This document shows positions 1 to 8,874 of a stretch of DNA of 64,000 nucleotides, piece by piece. A model generated the notes under the pieces. It made no database searches, was not told the DNA's origin, and worked only from the letters and a program-made list of their open reading frames with translations. The DNA is from an uncultured Alphaproteobacteria bacterium. Its GTDB lineage: Bacteria > Pseudomonadota > Alphaproteobacteria > MPNO01 > UBA2964. The stretch covers positions 4,011,180-4,075,179 of the forward strand of contig OX638326.1 of assembly GCA_951812775.1 (NCBI GenBank), in the 5' to 3' direction. The stretch's first letter is position 1, and each line of letters starts with the position of its first letter. The position numbers were made by a program, and so were the translations under genes.

Positions 1-232
1 GCATATTAATGACAACCATTTTAGGGTTGTCGGGAATAAATTTAGGCATATGGCGCGCCAGCAGACGGCCATAAAAGTCGTAACCGCCACCTGGTGCCGA
101 GCGGACGATCATTTTAATCGTTTTGCCCTTGTAAAACCCTTGGGCACTGGCGCTTTTTATATCCGCGACGCCTGAAACCGCTGTTGCAGCGAATAAGCCA
201 CTTAGAGCTAGAAATCCTGAAATCTTTTTCAT
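1..232 (-). CDS. Tripartite tricarboxylate transporter substrate-binding protein (TctC/Bug type), partial
   Basis: N-terminal 77 residues only; the gene runs off the left edge. Seen: a Lys-rich start, a hydrophobic stretch and an Ala-Gln-Gly cleavage-like site at about residue 31, then a mature start with FYKGKTIKMIV and APGGGYD. That glycine-rich segment is typical of TctC/Bug periplasmic receptors, which bind carboxylates or related small acids and deliver them to a TctAB-type membrane carrier. No TctA or TctB gene is visible here, so the ligand is unknown. The gene lies 76 bp downstream of the FAD oxidoreductase on the same strand and may be co-transcribed with it. A second TctC-like gene sits at 26743-27765. 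Confidence 0.8.
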   Translation of the reverse strand, partial: MKKISGFLALSGLFAATAVSGVADIKSASAQGFYKGKTIKMIVRSAPGGGYDFYGRLLARHMPKFIPDNPKMVVINM

Positions 233-308
233 CAAACTCCTCCATGTAAGTAATTGTATTTTTATTCTGTTAGGACGCTAACGGAGCTTGCAGGATGTTT
301 CAACAGGT

Positions 309-1796
309 TCAGATCATATTGATTCCCGCTTCTCTGGCAGCATTTCTGCCGGCGCGACGTCCCGAGGTGAAGGCCCAGCCAATATGATGGCCATGGCCTT
401 TTAGCATTAGACCGCCTTGTCCGGCAGAACCCGCGGCATAGACCCCAGGAACAGGGGTGTCGTTTTCTCCTAATAGTCGGTGGTCTTCATCGACGGCCAG
501 ACCGCCATCCGTTAGCACGACATAGCTCTTAGCAGGCCCTAGTGCATAAAATGGCGGCGCAAAAATTTTATATTCACAATCCTCGTTATGCTCTTCGACA
601 GCTGTTTTCAGAACATCTGGTGGCATATCAAGAGCTCCCGCAAGCATGGCGACGGTATCGGCTTTGCTGAATATGTCAGGCCGGGTTTTCTGGAAGTCGT
701 CCAAATAGGCATAGGAGACCCCCGGGGCGGTGGCGATAAAGTTGGGCCATTTCGAATATCTGGCCGCTGAATCCCGGTCCAGGATGACATAGCCAATTTT
801 GTCAGGTTCGGAAGCGATCACGAGTCCGAGTTTGGCGGGTTCTGCGATTATCCGCTCTCCATTTTTGTTTACGAGAAGAGCGCCATGCGTAAAGAGATCG
901 AGTTCTGGTGCCATCGACGTCGTCGTGAAACCCAGAACAAACGGTCGCAACAGACGGTCCGGTAAGTATTTGAGAGCAAAGCGCATGAACTTCGTGACGA
1001 TGGGCCAGGGCGGGAGCATTCTGTCTATGGATTTCCGTGGTGGCGGAATAAACCGCAATGTTGGTCCAGAGAGGACATCACCATTGAGGACTTTAGCGCC
1101 GAGCGGGAAAGCCATTTCGTGGCCGTCTCCGGTCGCATTCGGATTCATGGCGTCAACCAGTGAAACCTCCGGCGAAATATATTTCGCTTTAAGAGCACGA
1201 TTGGCGGCGTAGTCACCGCTGGCCAGTACAACAGCCTTTGCGTGAACGGGTGTAATGCCTCGCGGCATTTCACATCTGGCGCCGACGACTCTGCCGTTCT
1301 CCATCAGGAATTTATTGGCCCGGCTATTGCACCTGATTTCAACACCGATTTTTTGGGCGTGTTTCCCGAGGTGATGAATATAGGCACGCGAATTTGGCAG
1401 CACGTTGTGCATGCGGGGCTTGCGATGCGGAGGCTCGGGCATCGGGCCAAAAAACTCGACACCCATCGACATCAGCCATCGCAGGGTGTCGTTGGCGTTA
1501 TCAACAAAAATCCGGCGCAATTTGGGGTTGTCGCGATCCGCCTGCGGTCCCGCGAACTTTGGCATGTCTTCGAAATGTTCATCCGGCGTATCGACAATAC
1601 CTTCCGAGAGTTGGTGGGGCGTCTGGGTGGCAGAGAACGACCCAATTGACCAGGCGGTTGTTCCACCAAGCTCGGGGCTCTTCTCGATCAGCATAACCTT
1701 GGCGCCGTGTGTGCGGGCTTCGATGGCTGCCGCCAATCCTGCGCCACCACCACCAACGACCAAGATATCACAACTTAATGACTGCTCTTCCGTCAA
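309..1796 (-). CDS. FAD-dependent oxidoreductase, fumarate reductase/3-ketosteroid dehydrogenase-like flavoprotein
   Basis: About 495 residues. Seen: an N-terminal Rossmann motif DILVVGGGGAGLAAAIEA followed by the ADP-binding acidic end (LIEKSPELGGTT), and a C-terminal FAD-closing segment (PGVYAAGSAGQGGLM...GHHIGWAF). This is the FAD_binding_2 layout of fumarate reductase, KstD and related soluble flavoproteins. Family knowledge suggests oxidation or reduction at a C=C next to a carbonyl; the substrate cannot be read from the sequence. The frame is open back to a TTG at 1859, but those extra 21 residues look non-coding; a TTG at 1796 with AGAGGGG just upstream fits the family start better. 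It could share a transcript with the TctC receptor below it. Confidence 0.85.
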   Translation of the reverse strand: MTEEQSLSCDILVVGGGGAGLAAAIEARTHGAKVMLIEKSPELGGTTAWSIGSFSATQTPHQLSEGIVDTPDEHFEDMPKFAGPQADRDNPKLRRIFVDNANDTLRWLMSMGVEFFGPMPEPPHRKPRMHNVLPNSRAYIHHLGKHAQKIGVEIRCNSRANKFLMENGRVVGARCEMPRGITPVHAKAVVLASGDYAANRALKAKYISPEVSLVDAMNPNATGDGHEMAFPLGAKVLNGDVLSGPTLRFIPPPRKSIDRMLPPWPIVTKFMRFALKYLPDRLLRPFVLGFTTTSMAPELDLFTHGALLVNKNGERIIAEPAKLGLVIASEPDKIGYVILDRDSAARYSKWPNFIATAPGVSYAYLDDFQKTRPDIFSKADTVAMLAGALDMPPDVLKTAVEEHNEDCEYKIFAPPFYALGPAKSYVVLTDGGLAVDEDHRLLGENDTPVPGVYAAGSAGQGGLMLKGHGHHIGWAFTSGRRAGRNAAREAGINMI

Positions 1797-1950
1797 TGAC
1801 CCCTCTTTTTTAATCGTTATGGTTGCAATCAGTGTATGGCAGCAATTGAATTCTGCCAACCTGCTGAAATTGACCCTACTGCGACAGGTGAGTCTGCGGT
1901 AGCGTTAGGAAGAGTTTGAACTGGTTTGTTAGACCCAAAAAGGATGCGTA

Positions 1951-2946
1951 ATGAAGATCGACGTTTTTAACCATGTATTTCCAAATGAGTTCTTTGAAGC
2001 CGCCGAAAAATTGATGCCGGCGCGATCCGTAAAACGCTGGAAAGCGATGGAAGAACTTTACGATATGGATGCCCGAATGAAGGTAATCGATAAATTTGAC
2101 GATTATCAGCAGATTATCTCCATTTCGCAGCCTCCTCTCGATGTCATTGCCGGGCCAAACGATTCACCGGAACTCGCGCGGGTCGCCAATGATGGCATGG
2201 CGCGTATATGCAAAGAATATCCGGATCGTATGCCATGGTTTATTGCTGCACTTCCTATGAACAACACTGAGGCGGCTTTGCATGAGGTAGATCGAGTGCT
2301 CGACGAGCATGGCGCCGTTGGTTTTCAAATTCACTCGAATGTCAGCGGAAAACCGCTTGATGCACCGGAATATAGAGACATTTTCGCCAAGATTGCGGAG
2401 CGCGGTAAATGCGTTTGGCTACACCCGACGCGTTCAGCAAATCACGCGGACTATTTGACCGAAGACCAGTCCCATTATGAAATTTTTTGGGGTATTGGCT
2501 GGGCATACGAGACCACGGCTGCAATGTGCCGCTTTGTTTGCTCAGGCATGTTTGACGAAATTCCTAATTTTCACGTTATGGCACATCATTGGGGTGCTTA
2601 CATTCCGCATGCCGAAGGACGGATGCCTTTATGGGAAGCGCGTAACGCGACATCTTCCGCGGATGGCACGTCATTTGCCGACAATCTTGAGAAGCCGATG
2701 CTCGATTATTTCAAGATGTTCTACGGCGATACCGCGATGTTTGGTGCCCAGGCACAAAGTCAGGCTGGTCTTGATTTCTTCGGGGCGGGGAGTTCATTTT
2801 TCGCAACTGATGCGCCATATGACCTGTCCGGCGGAGAGGATAACATCCGCGACACGATCAATGTTATCGAAAGTCTCAATTGCAGCAATGAGGATCGTCA
2901 GATCATTTATGAGGACAATACACGTAAGCTGTTGCTTGGCGGGTAA
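1951..2946 (+). CDS. Amidohydrolase-family protein (ACMSD-like TIM barrel)
   Basis: 331 residues, matching the amidohydrolase-2 (PF04909-like) family, which includes 2-amino-3-carboxymuconate semialdehyde decarboxylase and related decarboxylases or hydrolases. Seen: start MKIDVFNHVFP, an internal VWLHPTR segment, HVMAHHWGAYIPH and a late FATDAPYD aspartate motif, in the expected order. Oddity: where many members have H-x-H at the first strand, this protein has Phe-Asn-His, so the first metal-ligand histidine is missing. The stop codon is directly followed by the ATG of the maleate-isomerase-like gene (no gap), so the two are surely translated together and probably act on successive intermediates of one ring-cleavage or dicarboxylate route (inference). 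Confidence 0.82.
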   Translation: MKIDVFNHVFPNEFFEAAEKLMPARSVKRWKAMEELYDMDARMKVIDKFDDYQQIISISQPPLDVIAGPNDSPELARVANDGMARICKEYPDRMPWFIAALPMNNTEAALHEVDRVLDEHGAVGFQIHSNVSGKPLDAPEYRDIFAKIAERGKCVWLHPTRSANHADYLTEDQSHYEIFWGIGWAYETTAAMCRFVCSGMFDEIPNFHVMAHHWGAYIPHAEGRMPLWEARNATSSADGTSFADNLEKPMLDYFKMFYGDTAMFGAQAQSQAGLDFFGAGSSFFATDAPYDLSGGEDNIRDTINVIESLNCSNEDRQIIYEDNTRKLLLGG

Positions 2947-3675
2947 ATGACCGAATACGTCCCGATCATCCCGCGGGCCAGGCTGGGTTTTATCATCCCG
3001 TCGTCAAACAGGATGGTGGAACCTCAGCTGCAGCATTACTGTCCCGTTGATGTCGTGCCGCATTTTAACCGGATCGGTATGACCAACCGCCATAGAGCAC
3101 CGTTGGATGAGTTGATGCCGCGTATTCTCCTGGCGGCAGAGCTGCTTGGGGACTCCGAATGCGACGTGACGGTGTTGCAATGCACGGGTACATCAATGTC
3201 AGGCGGCGTGGAGAAGGAGCGGGAGGTTATATCAGCAATTGAAGACCTGACCGGTAAACCGGCCGCTTCGGCGGCTTCTTCATTGATGGATGCTTTTGAA
3301 GCTTTAGCTGCCCAGCGGCTGGTTTTTGTCTCCGAGACACCTCAGGAAGGTCACGACAAAAAACTGGCTTTTCTCCGAGAAGCCGGTTTGGACATCATCG
3401 CCGATAAAGCGATGGGGCTCGGCGGCAGTGACGTTTATTGCAGTACGCCACCGGAGTTCTGGTTTGAGAACGTGGTCGCCATGCGGAACGATGATGCCGA
3501 TGCGTATTTTGTCAGCTGCGCGAATATCCGCGGTATTGATGTCATTGAAGCGTTGGAAGACGAGCTTGACCGGCCGGTCATCACGAGCAATCAGGCAGCC
3601 CTTTGGTCAGCACTGAGGCTCGCCGGCCTCAACGATAATATTCCGGCGCTCGGGCGGTTGTTTAAGACCGGGTAA
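2947..3675 (+). CDS. Asp/Glu racemase superfamily protein, maleate isomerase/arylmalonate decarboxylase-like
   Basis: 242 residues, full length for the family. Seen: RLGFIIPSSNRMVEP near the N-terminus, the first catalytic cysteine context LQCTGTSMSGG (Cys79) and the second VSCANIRGIDVI (Cys191), with the SNQAALW segment after it. Paired cysteines in these positions are the hallmark of maleate cis-trans isomerase and related cofactor-free enzymes; both are present. The gene abuts the upstream amidohydrolase. A role in converting maleate or a substituted maleate released by aromatic degradation is the natural guess, but arylmalonate decarboxylase-like or other racemase activity cannot be excluded. 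Confidence 0.85.
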   Translation: MTEYVPIIPRARLGFIIPSSNRMVEPQLQHYCPVDVVPHFNRIGMTNRHRAPLDELMPRILLAAELLGDSECDVTVLQCTGTSMSGGVEKEREVISAIEDLTGKPAASAASSLMDAFEALAAQRLVFVSETPQEGHDKKLAFLREAGLDIIADKAMGLGGSDVYCSTPPEFWFENVVAMRNDDADAYFVSCANIRGIDVIEALEDELDRPVITSNQAALWSALRLAGLNDNIPALGRLFKTG

Positions 3676-3683
3676 GACTGCTC

Positions 3684-4649
3684 TTAGTCGGGCGCGTCTT
3701 CGCCTGGCACCACACCAATGGCAGCCAAAGAATCCGCGACGAAATTTTCCGCAATAACGTCTTCGCGCGTTACCCGCGGCAGATTAGGGTTGAGCTTATA
3801 GAAAAGGTCCATCTCGTCACGCCAATGGCCTAGGGTTAACTCGCCATTGATCGCAAAACCGGCTGTGTCATGTTCCTGTTGCCAAATTGTATGAACATCG
3901 TCCTCAGGAACCGGGACTGTGACGTAATGGTCATAAACCTTCTTGAAGGTATCGAAGTCATTATGCAGCGCCCGGGATGCATTGATCATGCCACGGGTTA
4001 ACCGGTTGAGTTCTTCCTGGTGGTTCTGCTCATAGGTTTCCAATGTACCCAAAACGCCGTGGGGCTGAACCGGGACCAATTTCTTGAGGTCGGCAAAGCC
4101 CAGCAGGTTGTGCAGATTATTGCTGTCATCTTGATCCAGCGAAATCGCCTCTTCAACGCGGATCAATGAAACGTCTATCGTATCCGCCAGCAACCGGTCG
4201 ATGCGTTCGGGGGGCGGGCCAACTGCCTGCCAGTCAATGTCACTTTCGTCGATATTCAGTTCGGCAACCAGCAGCCGCGCCATGTGATGGCTAAGGGCTC
4301 CAAATCCATCGAGCGCCCATGAGCATCCGCGAAGTTGCTCCGGGTCTGTTATGCGTTTTTGGGTGACGAGGTTCTGGGCCAATCCACGCGCCATCGAAAC
4401 GATCACCCGCACCGGCTGGCCTTCGGACCGAAATTTGAGGACTGGGCCAAGCCCGCCATAGGAAACATCTACTACGTCGTCGAGAACGGCTTGCATTGCC
4501 GCGACACCACCGTGTACGGGCGTCCAGGTAACATCGAGGCCTTCGTCTTCCCAGCACCCGAGCAGGGTGGCAGCAGCACAAGAAAGGTCATCGACACCAA
4601 AAGTCGGTCCGGATCCGGCAGCGAGCCGAATAGATAATCTATCACTCAT
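3684..4649 (-). CDS. ABC-type substrate-binding protein, NMT1/THI5-SsuA-like
   Basis: 321 residues resembling the NMT1/THI5/SsuA periplasmic-binding fold (VHGGVAAMQAVLDDVVDVSYGGLGPVLKF; later WALDGFGALSHHMARLL). No signal peptide or lipobox is visible, so it may be cytoplasmic or use an unusual export route; some family members are ligand-binding regulators or enzymes rather than transport receptors. It is the last gene of the PhyH-MDR-NMT1 operon on the minus strand, 10 bp after the dehydrogenase. No permease or ATPase gene accompanies it. It converges with the maleate-isomerase-like gene, leaving only 8 bp between the stops. Confidence 0.72.
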   Translation of the reverse strand: MSDRLSIRLAAGSGPTFGVDDLSCAAATLLGCWEDEGLDVTWTPVHGGVAAMQAVLDDVVDVSYGGLGPVLKFRSEGQPVRVIVSMARGLAQNLVTQKRITDPEQLRGCSWALDGFGALSHHMARLLVAELNIDESDIDWQAVGPPPERIDRLLADTIDVSLIRVEEAISLDQDDSNNLHNLLGFADLKKLVPVQPHGVLGTLETYEQNHQEELNRLTRGMINASRALHNDFDTFKKVYDHYVTVPVPEDDVHTIWQQEHDTAGFAINGELTLGHWRDEMDLFYKLNPNLPRVTREDVIAENFVADSLAAIGVVPGEDAPD

Positions 4650-4659
4650 TTTGTTTTCC

Positions 4660-5775
4660 TTACGGAGCTACGGTTGTGTCGAGATGGATATGGATTGGTT
4701 CGTCTCCATCCTGAATTTCCCGACCGAGCAGCAGCACCGCTTTTTCCGCTTCGCCGAGTGTGTAGTTATGTGTGCAGAGTTTTCCGAGGTCCTGCCATTT
4801 GTCAGTTAAGATTTCGACAGCACGCGCTGTGTCCTCCCAGTCGGATGAAAGGACACCGAGCATTGAGATTTCGTTGAACAGCAATTTGTCGCTGTAGAAA
4901 TTATTGAGCGCATTGTGGGTTTTAACACCGGCGACCACGAGGGTTCCGCCTTTCTTGAGCATTTCAACGCCCTGGATCAGGGGCTCGGTCGATCCCATGG
5001 AAACATCCAGAACGATATCGGCTTTGCGCCCGGCGGTTAGCTCATGCACTCTTTCAACCGGATATTCTTCCTGAACATTGATTGTTGCATCCGCCCCGAG
5101 TTCTTTCGCAATTTCGAGTCTGTATTCATCGGCACCGGTACCGGTGACAATTATTTGTCCGGCGCCCATTTCCTTGGCGACCAATGTTGCCAGCAGGCCA
5201 CGTTGGCCTGGTCCCTCAATGACGATGGTCTGGCCTTCGCGCAAATTGGGGCGGGCCCAGGCCCATCGTACTGCATTTGAGAGCGGGTTATTCAGGCTCA
5301 TGATGTCGGTCGGAATATGGTCGGGAATTTTATGCATCCGTGACTTCGGGTGGAGGTAGAGATGTGATGCATATCCGCCCCAGAGATGCGGCTCATTGTC
5401 GAATCCCATTCGCAGCCCATAACCCATATTGGCGTCGCAGAAGATTGGCCGCCCATCATGACAGGCGAGACATTCGCCACAGGGGATAGAGGTTTCGACG
5501 ACAACACGATCACCTTCTTTTACATTCCATTTTTTTGCGGCATTCGATCCAACTTTATCGATCCAGCCAAAAATTTCGTGCCCCGGTGTAATGGGTAACG
5601 TGCCGTGAGGAGTGCCTATGAAGTGTCCGTCATACTGTTCGTAATCGGTACCGCAGAGACCGGCGGCCTCTATTCGGAGAATTCCTTCGTCAGGGCCAAT
5701 GTTGGGGATTGGAACCTCACGGGTTTCAAATTTGCGTTTCTCAACAAGTACAGCGGCATAGGCAGTCTCAGTCAT
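4660..5775 (-). CDS. Zinc-dependent alcohol dehydrogenase (medium-chain MDR family)
   Basis: 371 residues. Seen: catalytic zinc region GLCGTDYEQYDG and GHEIFGW; structural zinc cysteines in ECLACHDGRPIFC, which contains three of the usual four; and an NAD(P)-binding region at VIEGPGQRGLLATLVAKEMGA. The C-terminus is complete. Family members oxidise alcohols or polyols with NAD(P)+. It starts 3 bp after the PhyH dioxygenase stop and ends 10 bp before the NMT1-like gene, so the three form one operon. Pairing with a PhyH dioxygenase suggests the alcohol made or exposed by hydroxylation is oxidised next (inference). Confidence 0.87.
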   Translation of the reverse strand: MTETAYAAVLVEKRKFETREVPIPNIGPDEGILRIEAAGLCGTDYEQYDGHFIGTPHGTLPITPGHEIFGWIDKVGSNAAKKWNVKEGDRVVVETSIPCGECLACHDGRPIFCDANMGYGLRMGFDNEPHLWGGYASHLYLHPKSRMHKIPDHIPTDIMSLNNPLSNAVRWAWARPNLREGQTIVIEGPGQRGLLATLVAKEMGAGQIIVTGTGADEYRLEIAKELGADATINVQEEYPVERVHELTAGRKADIVLDVSMGSTEPLIQGVEMLKKGGTLVVAGVKTHNALNNFYSDKLLFNEISMLGVLSSDWEDTARAVEILTDKWQDLGKLCTHNYTLGEAEKAVLLLGREIQDGDEPIHIHLDTTVAP

Positions 5776-5778
5776 AAA

Positions 5779-6609
5779 TTAGCTCCGTCCCCCGACAGCA
5801 ATTTTGTCTGCCGTGGAATTTGTGAATTTTGCGCGGGTATCTTCCATGAACTTTATGCAATCCGGATCGTAGTCGTGCTTGGGCTCCGGGTCGATCCCCC
5901 AGTTATTACCAATGTTTTCGCCCCTGAGCAGCATCGCCGTGGCGCCCTCGAAGCGCGTTTCCTTTACGTGAGGAGCAACGTAGTGGATCGAAAAACCGAC
6001 GCGTGGATGATTTGCGTTGTTGGGGCCGGAACCATGAACAACGCTTTCGTGATGCAGGATGACTTGACCGGCATTAACTTCGGCGAAGACTGCCTCGTCT
6101 TCCGGAACGTCGACGACTGTTTGACCTTGTTGGACCAGATTGTGTTCATGCATTTTAATTTCGTGGACAGCAGGTGGGCCTTTGTGCGTGCCTGGAATGT
6201 ACTGAACACAGCCTGATTCGACTGTTGAATCATTGAAGGCGAGCCAAGCGGTGACAGTTTCTGCTGGTTCTAGACCGTAATAAAAGCTGTCCGTGTGCCA
6301 GGAAACAAATCGCGGGTCATTGGCTTTCTTGGTAAAGAATGATGCTCCCCAGCAAAGGATATTGGGGCCGAGGATATCCTCGACGGCGTCCAAAAGTTTC
6401 TCGTTTTTCACGACGTCGCACAGCCAGGGAAACGGGAGGTGTGCTTTAATACGAAATTTGACCTGGGGCTCGTGACCAAGTTTCTCCTCCATGGCAGCAA
6501 ATTTGTCGTGCAACACGGCGGCCTCTTCACGGCTGTAGGCGTCAACGGGAAATAGAAATCCGTTTCGATCAAACTCCTGAACCTGCTGCTCTGTAAGCAC
6601 TTTTGGCAT
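5779..6609 (-). CDS. Phytanoyl-CoA dioxygenase (PhyH) family Fe(II)/2-oxoglutarate oxygenase
   Basis: 276 residues, normal for bacterial PhyH proteins. Seen: the iron facial triad as H105-x-D107 (WHTDSFYYG) and H192 (VVHGSGPN), plus the 2-oxoglutarate-binding Arg203 (NHPRVGFS). All key residues are present, so an active oxygenase hydroxylating an aliphatic or amino-acid-like substrate with O2 and 2-oxoglutarate is expected. First gene of the minus-strand operon with the MDR dehydrogenase and NMT1-like protein; its promoter should lie in the 118-bp gap shared with the divergent VOC gene. The substrate is not recognisable. Confidence 0.87.
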   Translation of the reverse strand: MPKVLTEQQVQEFDRNGFLFPVDAYSREEAAVLHDKFAAMEEKLGHEPQVKFRIKAHLPFPWLCDVVKNEKLLDAVEDILGPNILCWGASFFTKKANDPRFVSWHTDSFYYGLEPAETVTAWLAFNDSTVESGCVQYIPGTHKGPPAVHEIKMHEHNLVQQGQTVVDVPEDEAVFAEVNAGQVILHHESVVHGSGPNNANHPRVGFSIHYVAPHVKETRFEGATAMLLRGENIGNNWGIDPEPKHDYDPDCIKFMEDTRAKFTNSTADKIAVGGRS

Positions 6610-6727
6610 CTACGCCTCCTTGTCTCTGTGTTCTTTTTCTTATTTTGACTTGAATTAGGGCGAATACCAATAGGTCGATCGTCAGCTAACAAAACAGGCT
6701 ATAATGGTTTCAACAAAGGAGATTGAA

Positions 6728-7171
6728 ATGACAGATAAAAAGGCGCGTGCCCTCGGTATCAACCATATCGTCCTTGAAGTCGGTGATCTCGACGAAGCAC
6801 TCGAGTTTTATGGTACGTTGTTCGATTTCAGCCTGCGCGGCAGAAATGAACATAATGCCTTCATTGATCTTGGCGATCAGTTTATTCAGTTGCGCCTAGG
6901 CCGCACGCAAGAGGCGGATGGCGCACGGCATTTCGGCTTTGTTGTCGACGACCGGGAACCCGTAAAACAGGCTTTGGAGGAAATGGGCGTCGAAATGCTC
7001 GAGCGGGGTATGAACTTTCGTGACCCCTGGGGTAATCGCGTCGAGATTGTCCCTTATGATGATATTCAGTTTACCAAGGCACCAAACATATTGCGGGGTA
7101 TGGGGTTAGAGGGGCTTGAGAAAACGCCTGACGCCGTCGAGGAGCTTAAAAAAAAGAATATGGCGCCTTAG
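6728..7171 (+). CDS. VOC-family protein (glyoxalase/dioxygenase superfamily)
   Basis: 147 residues with a single beta-alpha-beta3 pair. Seen: INHIVLEVGDLDEALEFYGTLF at the start, HFGFVVDD in the middle and DPWGNRVEIVPYDD at the end, giving the usual His and Glu metal positions. The start at 6728 is chosen because AAGGAG lies six bases before it; an ATG 24 bp upstream is open but has no ribosome-binding site. It is the first of three VOC genes of the 6.7-12.9 kb plus-strand run. VOC proteins include isomerases, lyases, extradiol dioxygenases and glyoxalases; the reaction here is not decidable. Confidence 0.82.
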   Translation: MTDKKARALGINHIVLEVGDLDEALEFYGTLFDFSLRGRNEHNAFIDLGDQFIQLRLGRTQEADGARHFGFVVDDREPVKQALEEMGVEMLERGMNFRDPWGNRVEIVPYDDIQFTKAPNILRGMGLEGLEKTPDAVEELKKKNMAP

Positions 7172-7265
7172 TCCGGGTGGTTGGTAACGAAACCGTTATT
7201 GGCAGTTCGGTAGACGAGCTGCATATTGGAAATAAGAAAGCAGGCGGGGCAAAGGAGACAGGATC

Positions 7266-8807
7266 ATGGATAACATGAGCATGGAAAAGACATTCGACTT
7301 TATCCAAACCGCAAATGACGTCCTGATTTCACTCGTCGTATTCGTGATTGGCGTCGGAATCGTTGTGGTTGCGGTTCTATATGTCATCGATGTCACGCAA
7401 ACCAAACAGGCCGTGCGCCGCAACTTTCCTGTCGTTGGACGGTTCCGCTATTTGTTCGAACATATGGGCGAGTTCTTCCGTCAGTATTTCTTTGCGATGG
7501 ATCGTGAGGAAATGCCGTTCAATCGTGCGCAGCGGTCATGGGTTTATCGTGCGGCAAAGAATGTCAGCACGCAGCTCGCTTTCGGGTCGACCCGCGATAT
7601 TACCCCAGCAGGAACAATTTTTTTTGTGAATTGTCCATTTCCGACATTGGAGGTTGATGCCGCAGACCCGGGTGAAGTGACGGTAGGGCCTTATTGCGAA
7701 AAGCCTTACACGACGAGTTCATTCTTTAATGTTTCCGGCATGAGTTACGGCGCCATTTCCGAACCAGCTGTAAGAGCTCTTTCCAACGGTGCTAAAGCGG
7801 CAGGCAGTTGGATGAATACCGGTGAAGGTGGACTATCACCGTTTCACCTCGAAGGTGGATGCGACATTGTTTTTCAGTTGGGTACCGCGAAATACGGCGT
7901 GCGTGATATGGATGGTAGTCTCTCTGATGAGAAACTTCAGCAAGTAGCCGCACACGAGCAGGTGCGGATGTTCGAGATCAAGCTGAGCCAGGGCGCTAAA
8001 CCGGGCAAGGGCGGGATTCTTCCCGGCGGTAAAGTGACAGCAGAAATTGCTGCCATCCGTGGCATACCGCAGGGACAGGATTCGATTAGTCCCAACCGTC
8101 ACCCAGACATCAACAATGTCGATGATATGCTCGATATGATTGAACGCATCCGAAAAGTGACGGGCAAACCGGTCGGCATAAAATGTGTTATCGGCGCCTA
8201 TGGCTGGCTCGACGGATTGTTCGATGCTGTCACCGCCCGCGGCATTGAAAGTGCTCCCGACTTTATCACCGTTGATTCTGGAGATGGTGGAACAGGTGCG
8301 GCACCCATGGCTCTGCTCGATTATGTTGGCCTGCCGGTTAGGGAAAGCCTGCCGATGGTTGTAGATACGCTGACGCGGCACGGTCTCAAAGAACGGGTGA
8401 AAGTAATCTCGTCTGGAAAGTTGGTTACACCGGAAGAAGTCGCCTGGGCATTGTCATGCGGCGCAGATTTTGTCGTATCCGCCCGCGGTTTCATGTTTGC
8501 GCTCGGCTGCATTCAGGCACTGCAATGTGACAAGAATACCTGCCCGACGGGGATCACGACACATAACAGGCGTTTACAACAGGGTCTTGACCCCACCGAC
8601 AAAGCCGAGCGTGTGAAGAATTACATCAAGACCATGCGGAAAGAGGTTGGCATTATCGCTCATTCTTGCGGCGTCAAAGAAGCGAGGCATTTGCGCCGAT
8701 ATCACTGTCGTGTCGTGATGGCAGACGGAAAATCGAAAGCGCTTGATGAAATTTTCCCCGAACATCGGACGCCTGGCGCCAAATCAGAAGATGACGCAGC
8801 CGCTTGA
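7266..8807 (+). CDS. Membrane-anchored FMN-binding glutamate-synthase-like protein
   Basis: 513 residues. Seen: one strong membrane segment at about residues 22-46 (LISLVVFVIGVGIVVVAVLY), then the FMN barrel of the glutamate synthase central domain (MSYGAISEPAVRALSNGA; PGKGGILPGGKVT; SGDGGTGAAP) and an iron-sulfur motif C415-x5-C421-x4-C426 like the 3Fe-4S site of GltB. It lacks the N-terminal glutamine amidotransferase domain and the C-terminal GltB domain. Family members of this short type are annotated as FMN-binding glutamate synthase family proteins with no firm activity. A clean GGAG ribosome-binding site precedes ATG 7266. Surrounding genes suggest a role in a degradative pathway rather than ammonia assimilation (inference). 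Confidence 0.85.
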   Translation: MDNMSMEKTFDFIQTANDVLISLVVFVIGVGIVVVAVLYVIDVTQTKQAVRRNFPVVGRFRYLFEHMGEFFRQYFFAMDREEMPFNRAQRSWVYRAAKNVSTQLAFGSTRDITPAGTIFFVNCPFPTLEVDAADPGEVTVGPYCEKPYTTSSFFNVSGMSYGAISEPAVRALSNGAKAAGSWMNTGEGGLSPFHLEGGCDIVFQLGTAKYGVRDMDGSLSDEKLQQVAAHEQVRMFEIKLSQGAKPGKGGILPGGKVTAEIAAIRGIPQGQDSISPNRHPDINNVDDMLDMIERIRKVTGKPVGIKCVIGAYGWLDGLFDAVTARGIESAPDFITVDSGDGGTGAAPMALLDYVGLPVRESLPMVVDTLTRHGLKERVKVISSGKLVTPEEVAWALSCGADFVVSARGFMFALGCIQALQCDKNTCPTGITTHNRRLQQGLDPTDKAERVKNYIKTMRKEVGIIAHSCGVKEARHLRRYHCRVVMADGKSKALDEIFPEHRTPGAKSEDDAAA

Positions 8808-8874
8808 GGACTGGCGTCGGATCACCTAATCGATCATTATTGGCCATCGATAAAGCGTTTACACAGGTGACTGT

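Noticed and set aside
5605..6216. 203-codon open frame on the plus strand
   Set aside because: Entirely antisense to the MDR and PhyH genes; no ribosome-binding site and no protein-like motifs, while the minus-strand genes carry full catalytic sets.
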